Below the pieces are notes generated by a model. The model saw nothing but the letters and a program-made list of their open reading frames with translations. It ran no database searches and was not told the DNA's origin. From assembly GCA_030998225.1 (NCBI GenBank), contig JAPYXD010000522.1, positions 3,100,001-3,164,000 on the forward strand: a DNA stretch of 64,000 nt. The letters are read 5' to 3'. Made by a program: the position numbers and the translations under genes. Positions 1 through 12,429 of the stretch are shown here, piece by piece. How positions within the stretch are numbered: position 1 is the stretch's first letter; each line of letters opens with the position of its first letter. Source of the stretch: Diplolepis rosae. Its lineage: Eukaryota > Arthropoda > Insecta > Hymenoptera > Diplolepididae.

Positions 1-30
1 AAAACAGCAGGTACTAAGTTGCTTACCTAA
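1..30 (+). mobile_element. Right terminus of a mariner element
   Basis: The first 30 bases match the right end of the mariner at 45555-46296, including the terminal motif that pairs with GCAACTAAG at that element's left end, followed by a TA at 31-32. Only this tip is inside the window. It marks the same insertion in both arms of the segmental duplication. Bases 31-167 that follow are non-coding and match 46297-46371. Confidence 0.6.
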
Positions 31-167
31 TAAAATAATTGTGGAATGCTATCCGGAAGCAAACGAGTTCTACATGGGTAATATGTACTCAAATTAAATT
101 ATTTTAATTGGAAAACGGGACCTAACAGGGCAAAGTTGGCTTCCGTCCGGGATTAGTATATGAAAAT

Positions 168-460
168 TGGACGCTCATCGAGTCATTCGTCTCACTTGTG
201 GTGAAGAATAGGGAGCTCCATGGGCGTTGGGAGTGAAACAACGGGGAGTATCAGTAGAAATCGCATCGGGGCTTACGCCCCTGATCGCGAGTGCGGCTGG
301 TCGGTTAAGCCTAATGGCGATCGGGCGGGGTGGGGGGATGGGGGTGAACGGATGACCAAAGAGTCGTACGCGACTATAAGCCGGAACCAATCGTCGGTGA
401 ACTTCAGTGCCGAAAGGTGGTTCCGCGGGCGGTGTATTGGTTCGAAAGAGGGGGTCTTTG
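168..460 (+). mobile_element. 3' end fragment of an R1-like non-LTR retrotransposon (block A)
   Basis: This matches the region just downstream of the reverse-transcriptase ORF in the better R1-like copies at 19300-22350 and 41024-42585, starting in the last codons (a degenerate version of the ESFVTLVM motif) and running into the 3' untranslated region. The same insertion is at 46372-46795, where it reaches the poly-A tail. Here about 65 bp near 293 and about 380 bp after 460 are missing relative to block B. It has no coding capacity. Confidence 0.7.
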
Positions 461-567
461 GTAGAAACACATGTTCTAACAGGGTTCTATCGAGTTCTAA
501 TGGTTTTTTAAGCAGGGACGCTTCAATAAGCTTTCGTTTTCTGGGTACTTATTATAGATGCAAAACT

Positions 568-2365
568 AACGCCCGTTAGGCAGGCCGACAAGCCACGCCA
601 GCCAGGGAAGGAATAAAACGACCCCCCCCCCCCAAACGACGCGGGCAGCCAAGTCCGCCCAAGACGTAGGACCGCAGGTGCAGGCCCCGATGCGATTTCT
701 ACTCGCCCCCGTTGTTGCCACGCTCTGCGCGCCCATCTTCGCTCCCTCGTCTTCATCACCAGGGTGATGAATGACTCGATAAGTACCCATTTTCGTTCAG
801 ACTGGAGCATGAGAGAGACCATCGTGTCAGGGGTGAGTTGTGCGCCCACTTCCCGTCTGACAGCCTCTCTTGCCACGCCACACCTGGCACAGAAGAAGAG
901 TGTGTGCTCTGCATTGTTCACAACGGAGCCGCAGTAGCTACACGACTCGTCCTCTCTTTTTTTGAAGCGCTTCAGGTACGCATTAAAGCAGCCACGGCCT
1001 GAAAGTGCTTGCGCCAGGTAAAAGCCGACTTGACCGTGCTTTCTATCTAGCCAGGTGGTGAGCTCCGGGATTAGACGGTGTGTCCATCTCCCGGATGGGT
1101 CACCATGCCATCTCGTCTGCCATTTCTCGACGAGTCTGCGCCTTCCATCTTTGAGGATGGCCTCCTTCGCGCGAGCGATTTCCTGCAGGTTGGTTAAGCA
1201 GGTGAGCTCCTTACGGAGCTGAAAGGTCTCTTTCCTTCCCGCCGCCAATAAGTCGATTGGCGGGAAGCTCGCCAGGACCAGCACAGCACTCGTCGAAACA
1301 GTTCGGTATGCTGAGACAATTCGCATCACCACACCTCTCTGTGCTGAGAACAGCTTCTTCAGGATAGCATGGTTGTTAAGCGCACTTGTCCAGATCGGAG
1401 CTGAATAAAGCAGCTTCGAATTAACCACGCTCGACACCAGCCTTCTCTTAGCTTTCCTGGGTCCAGCAATGCTAGGCATGAGCCGAGTCAGGGCGGCCCC
1501 ACATTGGATGGCTTTGGCAGTCGCGATCTACAGGTGTTCGCCGAAGCTAAGCCTTCGATCCAACTGCACTCCCAGGTACTTAATGCTCTTTTTCCACTTG
1601 ATTTCATGTTCCCCGTGAACGATCTTCGGATATTGGAAGGGTCTCCTGTCTGTGACCATCAAAGCCTCGGTCTTTTCAGGGGCCATTTTCAGGTCTCTGC
1701 TATCTAACCAACGCTTTGCCCGCCACAGACTATCATTGACTTTTTTTACTTTTTTGTTCATAACATTAAAGGTAATTATCCAATCATAATAACATCAGTT
1801 GAAAAGTTTTAGACAATTGAGTTGTGAACAAAATAAGCCGTCGCTTGATTTGATTTGAAGAGCATATATTCTGCTACTTTTCCGCCAATCTTCAACCAAA
1901 AAAGTAAAAAATTAACTGAGATATTAATTTGTTTAACAGAAGCTAAATTTCTCAGTTTTTCTGAATTTTCTCCGCTTCTAATTATCCCATCAGATTAAGC
2001 GACGGCTTATTTTGTTCACAATTCAATTGTCTAAAAATTTTCAATTGATGTTATTAAGATCGGATAATCACCTTTGATGCTATAAACAAGAAACTAAAAA
2101 AAGTGCGATTTTTTGGTCTCAAATGTTAATAAAAAATTTATAAATCATATTTCGTTGTCCAAAATATGACACAATTACTCTAAGACCAACCTTTTTTCTG
2201 ATGGCGCATTCCGTTTTCTAAAATAAATAATGTCATAACAAATCCCCTGTTGCTTGGACTACAAGTGCGTCATCCGCGAGGCCGATGATGCTCGTTCTAG
2301 CAGGCAGGTCTATGCGCAGGAAATCGTCGTACATGACGTTCCAAACGAGTGGACCCACGCGCGAC
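568..2365 (-). mobile_element. R1-like non-LTR retrotransposon, truncated and interrupted
   Basis: On the minus strand 523-1479 encodes the C-terminal part of an R1-clade pol protein: the post-RT region with IVSAYRTVST and a CCHC-like motif (CSYCG...H...C near 890-960). The palm region continues at 1528-1735 (RRLSFGEHL, KTEAL). After a foldback insertion and loss of about 40 bp, the FADDALV catalytic region resumes at 2268-2365. There is no poly-A tail, so the 3' end is truncated. Flanking host sequence 461-567 and 2366 onward is contiguous in block B (47082-47190, 47369 onward), so this copy arrived after the duplication or was lost from B. Endonuclease and ORF1 are absent. Confidence 0.85.
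1742..2106. repeat. Foldback element inside the R1-like copy
   Basis: Bases 1742-1860 are the imperfect reverse complement of 1990-2106 (shared motif AAGCGACGGCTTATTTTG around 1846 and 1996). The arms of roughly 115 bp surround an AT-rich loop. There is no coding capacity. Sequence 2107-2262 between the foldback and the resumed R1-like sequence is not recognised and may belong to the same insertion. Confidence 0.7.
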
Positions 2366-3132
2366 TTCAATAGATATCAGGTAGAGGAATAATAAAATAA
2401 AGGAATTACACGCCTAGGCACATAATATATTATTATGTGACTTCGGTGCGTATACGAGTTTTTATGCGTACACTCGAATCTAATCTAGTATTCATCATGA
2501 TTCTCGTAATTGCACTTGATATTTCGCGACCAGTTCCGGCCATTTTGATTTTCTCAATCTTGTGTAGTAGTAGCGTATTTTAATAGAGCATGCGCAGTTC
2601 AAATGTACAAGGCTTTGTCAGTACGGTGCAAACGCTGTTCGAATGAGAAGAATATTACGCTCCGCTGTATGGTTATAGGCGCATGCGCAGTTCAATTTTT
2701 ACATTACATTTCTCTGTATCGTAATACACAAAATTACGCTACTCTCAACTATAGCGTAAGAACGAGTTTACGCGCCGGAGGCACATAAAATAAATGATAT
2801 CCACAGCCATTTACAATGAAAATCATACAGGAAAATGTATTGTGAAACATTGGCTTTAAATGTAACTTAATATACTGTCATAACAACCATTGAAATTTAC
2901 CAAATCCGTTTTCAAATTCATAGAATATCTTTCACGAATCATGCAATAATCGTCTGTATTCACTACTCTAAAATTGCTTTTATAAACTTCAAAATTTTTT
3001 TCTTCCTATTAAAAAACTAACAAAGAATATTTACCAGTTAAGTAATATTACTGCATGTTCTTTGTAATAAAGCTGACTTGGGAACTATGTACAGATTTAT
3101 TTTGTAAATTTTTTTCTGCCTTTTTTGTGCAG
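2366..3132. other. Intron 1 of SPH copy A, non-coding
   Basis: This stretch aligns with 47369-48285 in block B. It contains short repeats of CATGCGCAGTTCAA (2590, 2682) and AT-rich sequence ending in a polypyrimidine tract and the AG acceptor at 3131-3132. No gene is seen. Confidence 0.6.
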
Positions 3133-3482
3133 GAATCAACGCCACATTTCTGGATGCTAAGATGGACAATCCTGATGATGATAATTATATTTCTGCGCCC
3201 GAAGAATCACAATTACACTTCAAGAAATTCTTGTGTTCAATACTCTATGATGGTAATCAAATACTTACCGGAGTCTTTATTTCTAGGATACATGTCTTAA
3301 CAGTAGCCTATCGGTTACATATCAACGCGACCACAAGAGTAGACATGGCAAAGTTAACAGTTTCTTACAACAAAAAATTTAATTCTTCCCAACCGTTAGA
3401 GCCAATTATATGCCAAGTTAAACAGATGCACATTGAAAACTACACGTATGGATCGTTTGTTAATAATATTGTAGTCCTAGTA
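3133..3482 (+). CDS. SPH copy A, exon 2
   Basis: The acceptor is TTTTGTGCAG before 3133 and the donor is GTAAGT at 3483. The exon starts with two bases of a split codon and ends in phase 0 (116 further codons). It encodes the N-terminal half of a chymotrypsin fold: HVLTVAYRL replaces the usual LTAAHC (catalytic His is Tyr) and VNNIVVLV replaces NDIALL (catalytic Asp is Asn). From about 3230 to 3482 it is nearly identical to copy B. The upstream part, encoding an Asp/Asn-rich linker, differs strongly and is one codon shorter. Confidence 0.75.
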
Positions 3483-4109
3483 GTAAGTATTCAGATAAAA
3501 ACACTGTCAAGTTATATCAAATATTGTAGCTATTTTATAAGTACTCCCCTAGTCGAAATTTCCAATGGGAAAATCCCTATCGATATTTGCTCCATAAATT
3601 GGTATTAGTGTAAGATTCAATTTTCCGAACCGTTAGATCTCACAAAATTTTTTTTTGTCATCCTAATATCTGCCGCCCAGAGTATAAAGGTAGTTAACTA
3701 CATTTGACTGGAATTTGATAAAATCATTAAGCAAAAATTTTCTTTCAGAATGAAATGAAAAAATTATTATTTTTTTTTGTAAAACCGTCTCTAAGACAAT
3801 TAAGGCATGCTTAATCTAATTCTTTTTAAAAAATTGAGTTTTTTAATAGCAACAATTAGTTTATGTAGTTACATTTTCCGGACGAAAATACTCGCTCAAA
3901 AGGCCGTAACTGCACTTATGGCTTTTCATCAAGGAATAGCGTCCGAACCCGGGCCTGTTTCCAAAGCAAGAAGGTTGTCAACTACATTTGTGTGAGTTAA
4001 ATGCATAAAACTTCTTGATTTTCTAACTTCCAATTTTAATACTTACGTTTTCTAATCTATGAAACATAATTTTATAAATAGTATATAAATATATAAATAA
4101 ATGAATATA
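3483..4109. other. Intron 2 of SPH copy A, non-coding
   Basis: It matches 48639-49190. It contains a degenerate repeat with the phrase AAGGCCGTAACTGCACTTA (3900-3918), related to sequence at 8160-8340 on the other side of the gypsy insertion. No gene is seen. Confidence 0.5.
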
Positions 4110-4350
4110 TGTAAAGTACATTGTACTATTTAAATTATCCGGTGGACTTAAGTCGTGTAGATAAGGTAGATTACTGTTCGTGCTAAGGAGAGCGGAAGAA
4201 GACTAACGTGTGGTGATAAAGCAAGTTATTGAAAGCTATTAAAGAATATATAATATAATAATAAATAAAAATATTCTTTTTACAGAGAAACACAACTTGT
4301 TATTACTCTGCCCTGGTTCTAATTATAATAGAACGAGAAAGAACATTTTA
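4110..4350 (+). repeat. 5' LTR of the gypsy relic
   Basis: It shares start, a GTAGATTACTGTTCGTGCTAA core and the end GAGAAAGAACATT with the 3' LTR, but lacks a central segment present there (7890-8010). Confidence 0.75.
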
Positions 4351-5411
4351 AAACGACATTATCGTTAAGGAAAATATCTTAAACATGGAAAAACTGGAAT
4401 TTGGATTTGAGGAAAAAGCGTCGGAAGACAGAAAAAGCAACATAATTTTTCTAACCCTAATTATGACTCAAGACAATAAACGCTATGTCATGCCAAAAGA
4501 ATATCAAAATATGACTGCACACCCTGCTTGGAAATACGTAAATTCGGCTTATGGTAGAATAAAAAACACTTTAAAAAAAAGACACTTTAAACTATTGAAG
4601 ACTTATTTAATGAAGTGTGAAAATTGGAACATTTAATTGATAAGAAGTTTGGTGGGAAAGAAATGAGCAATACAGAAGTAAACTAAAAAAATCACCATGT
4701 AAACAATGTTAAACTAATAATAAAGGAACACGTTTCCACTCAGAAGATGACTGTTGGTTTAAGCCAAAGGAAAATGAAAAAAAGGAAAAAGTAGAATTTA
4801 TTAATAATGAAGAATTAGAAGACGTAATAAAAGAAGAATCAAAAAACCGACTTTGATATCATTGATAAAAATAAAAGTATTGCTTAATGATTTTCTTGAA
4901 GTGAATGGTATTTATGACTCCGGGTCAAACATATCCCTAATAAATTCAAAATTAATCAAAATAAATTAAAGACAAGTAAGCAATTCTGAAAGAACAAACA
5001 TAAAAACAATCAATGGTGTCAGGGGACGGATGGTTTGATATGTGTAAAAGTGAAAATCTTAGAAATTGAAAGAAAAAAAACCTTATTGTCATAAACAGCG
5101 AATATTTTGACCATGATATTCTAATTGGTTTAGTTTGCATAAAGGAATTTAGTTTTTGCCATGATGAAAATTTAGAAATCACACAGGTAAATGTTAAAAA
5201 TAAAATTGATAAAAATTTATCAAAAAATGTAAATAGCGAAGATGATAAGATATTAAAGAGACAAAAACATTTAACTATAAACTTCAATGAAAATTCTTAC
5301 GAGAAAAACTTTGAAATACAAATAAATCACCTAAACTGACAAGAGAAAAGCAAAATCAATAATTTAATAGGAGAATACAAGGAAATTTTTGCGAAAGATA
5401 AATACGATGTA

Positions 5412-6027
5412 CCAGGTGTACAAGTATGAAACCGGTAATTTTTTTGAGAAAATACACGTTTATTTAATAAAAATGGTTATACATTCAATCTTCAAAGTAA
5501 TGGCCATTGCTAGCCACACATTTTTACCATCTCTCTGGCAATTTGTGTATGCCTCGCCAAAAAAATTGTTCGTTTTTTGAGTCAAACCAGTCATCGAGCC
5601 ATTTTTTCACATTTTCGTACGAATCGAAGCGTTGTTCAGCAAGTGCGTGCCCCATTGATGAAAATAAGTGGTAGTCAGATGGAGCCAAGTCTGTTGAATA
5701 AGCCGCATGGGGGAGGGCTTCCCAGCTGTACGAATTTACCAATTCCCGAGTCTTTTTTGTTCGATGTGCTGGTGCATTGTCATCAAGAAAAATCATTTTG
5801 TGTTGCCTAGTTTGATATTCTGGACGTTTTTGGCGTAAAGCACGATTCAAATCGGCCAATTGTTGTTGGTAGCGTTGACCAGTAACTGTTTCACCTGGTT
5901 TCAGAAGGTCAAACCAGATAACACCCTTCTGATCCCAATCTTCGAACTGTTTTGGTGGTTTTCCACGATCTTCGTTTCTCACATCAAAATTACCACTTTT
6001 GAATTTTTTAAACCGCTCGAAACACTG
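5412..6027 (-). mobile_element. Truncated mariner inserted in the gypsy relic
   Basis: The left terminus CCAGGTGTACAAGTATGAAA follows a TA at 5410-5411. The minus-strand frame 5524-5982 encodes the C-terminal half of an irritans-type mariner transposase, with [10 protein letters not shown] for the second catalytic Asp and [15 protein letters not shown] for the third (DD34D type). The right part, including the N-terminal DNA-binding region and right TIR, is lost where gypsy sequence resumes near 6028. The same family is at 57564-58464, at a different site, so these are independent insertions. Confidence 0.85.
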
Positions 6028-7755
6028 GACATAAACTCAGATTTTTGGTCGATACCGCTAAAAATCGAAGATAAAGCGAAAGCAGGTTTTATCACTCAAG
6101 AAGGCCATTTCTAATGGACCTGTTTACCGTTTGGTCTGAAGACGTCACCAGCAATTTTCCAAAGAATCTTGACCAACATAATTTTAAAGAAAACCTTTCC
6201 GGCTCTACAGTAAACTATATCGATGATATATTAGTATTCTCAGAAACTTTCAATGAACATATGCAGCATTTAAGAAAATAACTAGATGCAATAAAAACTG
6301 AAGGATTCAGATCTAAATTCATAAAGTGTGTTTTTGCCAAAGACTGCGTGAAATATTTTATCTAAAACTCAAAATAAAAATTTACACAGATGCTAGCATG
6401 AAAGAAATTGGTGCAATATTGAAACAAACTCAAGAAAATAGTGAAGAAAAACCAATAGCGTATTTTTCCAGAAAACTGAATGATACACAAAAAAAAGCCA
6501 TATATTTGGAATGCCTAGCTGTAAAAGAAGCCGTAAAATACTGGCAATATGATTAATAGGGAGAAAATTTGAAGTTTAAACGGATTACAAACCGATGGAA
6601 AATCTAAACTTGAAGCGCAGAACAGATGATGAACTAGGCGATATGAAATATTATTTGTCACAATATGATCTTTAAAAAAATGCGCCCCTGGCAAATACAG
6701 TCTTGAAGGAGACTGTTTAAACAGAAATCCGGTATTGGAACCAAACGGAGAAGAAAAGCTCAAATTTGTAAATCTAATGACTACAGAAGATATCAAAGAA
6801 GACCAAATGAGAAATGAACGTTATACGCAAATCAAAATAAACTAATTAAAAATGAGAAATATACTACAAAAAAGGAACTAAAAAGATGAAATAATACTCT
6901 CTGAAAAATTAAGTATAAAGTTTATTAAAAAAATTCATGAATACTATTGACACAATCGGAGGATTCGGCTGAGCGAGATAAAAAAAAAGTATCTTCACCT
7001 ATTGTTTGACCATTTTACTAGATATGCTTGGATGACGACGTCGAAAACTCAAAATGTAGGAGACTTCATAAAATTAGTAATAAAAACTGCTGATGAAGAT
7101 AAAATAGGAATGGTACTCACTGATATCCAGGCATCAACTCAGGAGAATTCAAAAACTATCTAAAAGAAAAAGAAATACCATTAGTGTTTCCAGCAATAGA
7201 TTCACCTTTTTCAAATAGTCTCAACGAAAGGTTAAACCAAACTTTGGTAACTAAAATTAGGTTCACAATTAATGAAGAGAAGAAAAAATTGCATGGGCAA
7301 CGATCGCCCAAGAATGTATAAAAGGATACAAAAAAACAGTACACACAATCACAGGTTTTGCACCCAAATATTTTCTAGTGGGTAAGAATAGAACAATTCT
7401 ACCAGAAGAATTAAAACAATGTAAAACACCGGAAGACTTACAAGAAGATAGAAAAACTGCATTCCAAAACACGTCAAAATCTAACAACTATAACAAAACA
7501 AGTTAAACAGGAAAAAGCTCGATGAAGTCAGCATTGGACCACATGAAATTGCGAAATAAATATCCAAGTCATTTCATGAAATAAACACAGGACATAGAAA
7601 GAAAAAGTCAAATTTGTTACACAGTACAGAAATTAATACCCTGCCCTACGAAAACAAGTGACTAAAGAAGATAAGGACGAAATATAAACAAACAAAAAAA
7701 AGAATAATGCATATAAAAAAATTTTCCGCGAAAATTTTTATCCCAGGAGGGGAGA

Positions 7756-8095
7756 TGTAAAGTACATTGTACTTTTTAAACTATCCGGCGAACGTAAGAT
7801 GCGTAAACAAGGTAGATTACTGTTCGTGCTAACGAGAACGGAGGAAGACTAAAGTGTGGCGATAAGGCAAGTTATTGAAAGCTATTAAAGAAATTAATTG
7901 TTCAACATTTGTAATCAGAGAAAGAACAAATTTTTAAATTAGGACATTTGATGTCCTTTTTCCTCTCACAGGTGGGTTTGTAATAAGTGTAAATATTAGT
8001 GCACATAATAAATTAAAATATTCTTTTTACAGAGAAACACAACTTGTTATTATTCTACCCTGATTCTAATTATAATAAAACGAGAAAGAACATTA
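7756..8095 (+). repeat. 3' LTR of the gypsy relic
   Basis: It begins TGTAAAGTACATTG directly after the purine tract at 7745-7755 and ends near GAGAAAGAACATT. A TA-rich microsatellite (8093-8160) follows. Confidence 0.75.
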
Positions 8096-8605
8096 TATAT
8101 ATATATATATATTATACAATATATAAATATAAAAATACATAAATATATAATATATATTGCAGATACGACTCTTTTCTTTGGAAAACGGGCCCAGAGCTCG
8201 TGTGAATTCCAAGACAAGAAGGCCATAACTACATAATGACCTTTTTATTTTGAATCAAGGAGTATTCTTCGATGCTCCTGCCAGAGAAGAAAGCCGTAAG
8301 TGCAGTTATGACACTTTTTCCTGGCAAAGTCATGACGTATTTGAGGTTTCTTTCTATTTTCATGTTAGTTATGACACTTAATTACTTCGAAAAATCTAAT
8401 TGAATCTAAACTATCGTACTTTAGATTTTTTTAATTAAAAAACCATTGCGATTTCTTTGAAATGACAAACACAATAAAACGCGAAATTTCTTCATAAATC
8501 GAATGATATAAAAAAGTCATTTTCGCTCCCTTGCAACACAATATACTATTATGGATGTTACGGGGAGAGTCCCTTGCCTTTTACTTAATTTCAAGCTTAA
8601 CTATA

Positions 8606-8899
8606 CAGGGTTTGCCATTTAACAATTGGGAAATATAGAAAACACTTCCAAAGTGGTGTCTTCTACCCAAACTGTAAGAAATTCACGAAAAAAAATTGGC
8701 AAAAATGAAGTGCATTCATCGCAGTTTGTGGATCAATTTGTAAATCGGGCTCGTGACCAGCAGTGGCAGTCAGTTGAATAATGTAGTGTTTCATTCTTAA
8801 ATGGTAAGGTTCAATCTTTCTAATAAAACCTTCCTTTTGGAAAATATCCATAAGTTTTTTTAGCCGATTCAAGTCTCAAATGTTAGATAGCCAACCCTG
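8606..8899. mobile_element. Short TA-flanked TIR element
   Basis: The left end TACAGGGTTTGCCATTTAAC and the reverse complement of the right end, TACAGGGTTGGCTATCTAAC, form an imperfect TIR with TA on both sides (8604-8605, 8900-8901). This is typical of non-autonomous Tc1/mariner-type elements. The 69-codon minus-strand frame inside (8663-8872) has no domain I recognise. Confidence 0.55.
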
Positions 8900-8901
8900 T
8901 A

Positions 8902-10190
8902 GTACTTCTTGATAGATGCGTAATAGTAAATAGAATTGTCAATTCGCTATACGCACCTTTCCAAGGTGGCAAATAATATAATCCGCTTGTTCTGCCAGAG
9001 CATTAAGTCGTCTCGAGACCCTCAATATTATGACGGGAAGTCCTAACAGTACAGTAAAAGTTACCGCAAACATTCACTTTCTGACTGTACACCCTCTCAC
9101 TCCTTTCTAATAGGAGTCTACTGGACCCGACACCTTTTTCTCCATTTACCGCTCTAACTCCATATTTTGAGGGGCCTACGCTGGAAAATTCTAAGAAAAA
9201 TATAGAAAGCGGAGAAATGAAGACACTCGTTCTCAAACTGCCCCTTCCTGATATAATTGGTGGCAAGTAACCAAAGAGAGAGAGTGAGAAAAAGAGAGGA
9301 GAGCGTAGACGTGAGGACGATGGATGACACTGGCCATACCCTTGAGTTCACAAAATGTACAAGAACTGTATGAGAGGAAAGAAGCCCAATTGCGAAAATC
9401 TGTCTAGAAAAAACGCATCTTTCCTCTACTAAGAATTCCCCTCAGTTTCCCCATCTACGACAATTTAGTAAGTTGCGCTCGGAGTTTTTTCTGGGGTATC
9501 AGAAAACGTCCACTCTTTAAGTATTTACTAGCGGGGGCACTCTAGTAAACTCCCTTCTATCAGCTTGAGGAACCGATAAATATCTATTCTCTAACTACTT
9601 TTAGGGAACCAAAAGGAGGCATTTTGTTCTTCTCTTTCCAAAACTCCAACTCATCCGAAAAACTGATAATTCGTCCTTTTCTGTCAATAACCTGAAGTAC
9701 CCAGGCAGTTTCCTACAGCGTATCTCTTCCGGAAACCAAGACATACTCTTCTACTTCTATCCAGTTATAGCGGGGGACGGGAGTAACTACCCTGAAATTT
9801 GTCTTTTAAATGTTCCAAATGGAAAAGGGGAAGAAGAAGTGCCCGTCAGAGGCCAGTAGAGACTTAGGGAGAAGTCTCGACCGTGCAGATTAAAATCAGG
9901 CCCAGAGGTTGTCGAAGGGAGCCAACAAGGCCCTACAGCAATACAGCCCGACTCAACCGGGGTTACAACTGTTTTAAGTACATTCCTATAAAAAAATAAT
10001 TGTAAATGAAGTGTAAGACCTTGCACCCTATGAAAAAAGTTATTTCAATATTTGTAGATTTTTTCCACCCGTTTTTCTTCGAATTTGATATTTTTTGGAA
10101 TATTGTGCTACTGAACACCATATGTTTTTTCTAAATGAAAATTGATACAGCCGTTCTTGAGAATACAACTTTTTTCTGTTCTTCTTCGTA
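8902..10190. other. Unassigned sequence unique to block A
   Basis: About 1.3 kb with higher GC than its surroundings and no convincing coding frame. It is absent from block B, where the gypsy relic (to 52399) joins directly to the equivalent of 10190. It holds a GAGA-rich patch at 9272-9300. It may be part of a larger mobile element, but I see no diagnostic ends. Confidence 0.4.
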
Positions 10191-10694
10191 ACCCAATACC
10201 TCCCATAAATTTTCTTTCAGATCACATCTTTTGGAAAATTTAATCTTACTACAATGCCAACTTATGGCAAATTAACGAATAGGATTCCTGAGGAAGGGGG
10301 AGCCCATACGTGCTTATTAGAATGATACATAGTTTACTATTTTTGGAAATGCTAAATGCACCGGCGTTTTTATGAGTTTTTGTTAAACTGTGAAAGATTA
10401 CCAAGAAAAAATTCATCGAAGAATATTTAGATGTCGCTACTTAATATAAAAGTTTTTGAATTTTGATTGAATAGGTTTTTTTTTCAAATAGTTTTCATTT
10501 TAATTCATATTTTTTACATTCTGGATATAATCACCATATAGGAAACAATATCGTTTTCTTGACGTTTCTTATACTTTTCGGCTTCGCTCACTTGCTTCTG
10601 CTGATCTTTGAAAAATATTTTACATCTACTTTCTCAGTCCTGCTGATCCTGCTGGTCCTACTAAACCCCAAAGTTTCCTGTTTTCCTCGCCAAA

Positions 10695-11350
10695 TCATGA
10701 CTCTGGAACCGCGTTAGCTTTTACTTCAGGGCCATGCTCTATAGGCGCACTACGCTGAGTTACGGCATGCTTCAGTTCCTCTAGAGGGTTTCTTGGTTTG
10801 AGACACCTTAATGTCTTTTGCCGATCTATGACCGAAGAAGCTACCGCAACCTGAGATGAGGTTGTGGACAGATCCACTTGCACCAGGGTGGTGTTTGAGG
10901 GTGGTCTTCTGCCACCTTCTGTCCTCCTTAACGCATATAAGCTCCAACAGATGATCCTTGGAGCAAGTCTCCCTAATCCCACGAACATTGACGTCCACTT
11001 CCTCAGGTTTTTGCCACTTCTTCAGGCCCTTCAAACTGGCCGTGTAGCTCACCCCTTCATTTGGCATTATTTACACCATTTCCGGGTGTCGACGTCTTGA
11101 AAACTCCAGTTTTTTAGCCTCCAGTTTAGGTTTTTGTTTTCGAAGGTTCTTCCTGGTCAGAACCTCCACCTACTCCTTCTCTTCTGTGGCAGTTCTCGAC
11201 CTCTTCACCTCTGGTTTCTTTGTTAAAATCCCCTGTGGTCTCATGGTCAGCTCTCTTGACTATTTCCGTGAGTCCGGAGCGGACATCATCCCGAGTTGTG
11301 AGACTGTCTGTCAGTCCTCATCCTCAAAGTTAACCCGGCATTTTTTACTT
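10695..11350 (-). mobile_element. Non-LTR retrotransposon ORF1 (gag-like) relic, block A
   Basis: Minus-strand frames 10695-11067 and upstream pieces contain [20 protein letters not shown], resembling the RRM-like ORF1 region of R1/jockey-type elements, in which a short arginine-rich strand is followed by a leucine-rich strand. The reading is shifted several times and no reverse transcriptase follows. It is duplicated at 53486-54120. The assignment rests on motif resemblance only. Confidence 0.45.
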
Positions 11351-11670
11351 GCCTGCTTCGTTTTCCTAACTTTTATAATTTCCAAAAGATGGTACTTTTA
11401 CGATTTGGAGCGCTACCTGCATTCATTATTTTTAATTCGAAAAAATGATTTTATATTTTGAAAGTATTTATGAACGCGCTGTAAAAGTTTTATTATAACA
11501 GTCCTTTATTCAGTCCTACAAAAAAATACATAAAAATACATTCGAAAAAACAGATGTCATACTAGAATAGAGACTTAAATCACATCGATAAATAATCTTT
11601 TTACTTTATTACCATAGTTTATTTTATCTTCTTATACAAACACATTAAGTGGTATTCATAATTTTCTTAA

Positions 11671-12402
11671 GGGGGAACCTGATTTAGAACGCGGAAACTT
11701 GCATGATATTCGGCACAGTTTTTTAGGCTGCCTAACTTATGAAATGTTTCAAGTGCTGCTGAAGTAGGTCATAGATACACAAATCTTGCAGAAAAAATCT
11801 ATTTTTATTTTATTCGATAATGTTTTGCAATAAAAATTCGTATTTGTTTGGTGCACTACTCGCTTGAAGATTCTCCACTGCGTACATGATAGCGATCGTC
11901 TTTTTTATCTGAAACATTAAAACCAAAATGTTTTTTGCACTTTAGGAGTTTATCTTCTATTTAAACCTAAGAAATTTATTGAAATGCTAAAAATTGCAAA
12001 TTTTATGAGAGTTTAAAAAAAAATTCGCGTTTTACTGAAGAAATTTTGAGATAATTAACAAAAAATAGTTATTAAAAAAAAATGTTATGCGACTTTTTAG
12101 GTTATCATAGAAGCTTACACTTTCAGCTCTAAAAAGAGCTATCACTTATAAAAATGAAGCAATTACAACATTCTTAATCGTGTACGCAGTGCAGGAAAAC
12201 GCTGTTTCGAGAAAATCGCGTTCAAAGTTTTTTTCCAAAAGCTAATTTTATATATTTCAAACTCTCCAACACCAAATGCTAGTCTGATATTCCTGCTCCA
12301 TACATTAGTCCTTTAACTTCTCTGTAAAACTCATTTTGAGCCATGAATGAGATGACTTTCAAAAAATTGATATTTTTTAACCCTCTAAACCAGGTTCCCC
12401 CC
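11671..12402. mobile_element. TIR element with GGGGGAACCTG ends
   Basis: The left end GGGGGAACCTGATTTAGA follows TTAA (11667-11670). The reverse complement of the right end is GGGGGGAACCTGGTTTAGA, followed by ATAA (12403-12406). The 0.73-kb interior has no ORF. TTAA-like flanks suggest a non-autonomous Kolobok or piggyBac relative. Block B lacks 11570-13078, which holds this element and the mariner at 12430-12952. Confidence 0.6.
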
Positions 12403-12429
12403 ATAAGCACCTGAGTTTGGTTGTGCATT

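Larger units (their letters stand above)
4110..8095 (+). mobile_element. Degenerate Ty3/gypsy LTR retrotransposon (block A)
   Basis: Two related LTRs beginning TGTAAAGTACATTG (4110 and 7756) flank decayed gag-pol. The right LTR is preceded by a purine-rich tract (AGGAGGGGAGA). On the + strand in changing frames are a possible gag start (4385-4636), an aspartic protease with YDSGSNISLI near 4911, reverse transcriptase with [10 protein letters not shown] near 6125 and YIDDILVFS near 6215, RNase H with YTDASMKEIGAIL near 6380, and integrase-like pieces 6990-7500. Multiple stops and frameshifts break every domain. A mariner fragment (5412-6027) sits between protease and RT. The same insertion is in block B, so it predates the duplication. 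Confidence 0.85.

Noticed and set aside
523..1479. A 318-codon minus-strand frame as a host gene
   Set aside because: It is the C-terminal part of an R1-like pol protein, with close matches at 19300-22350 and 41024-42585.
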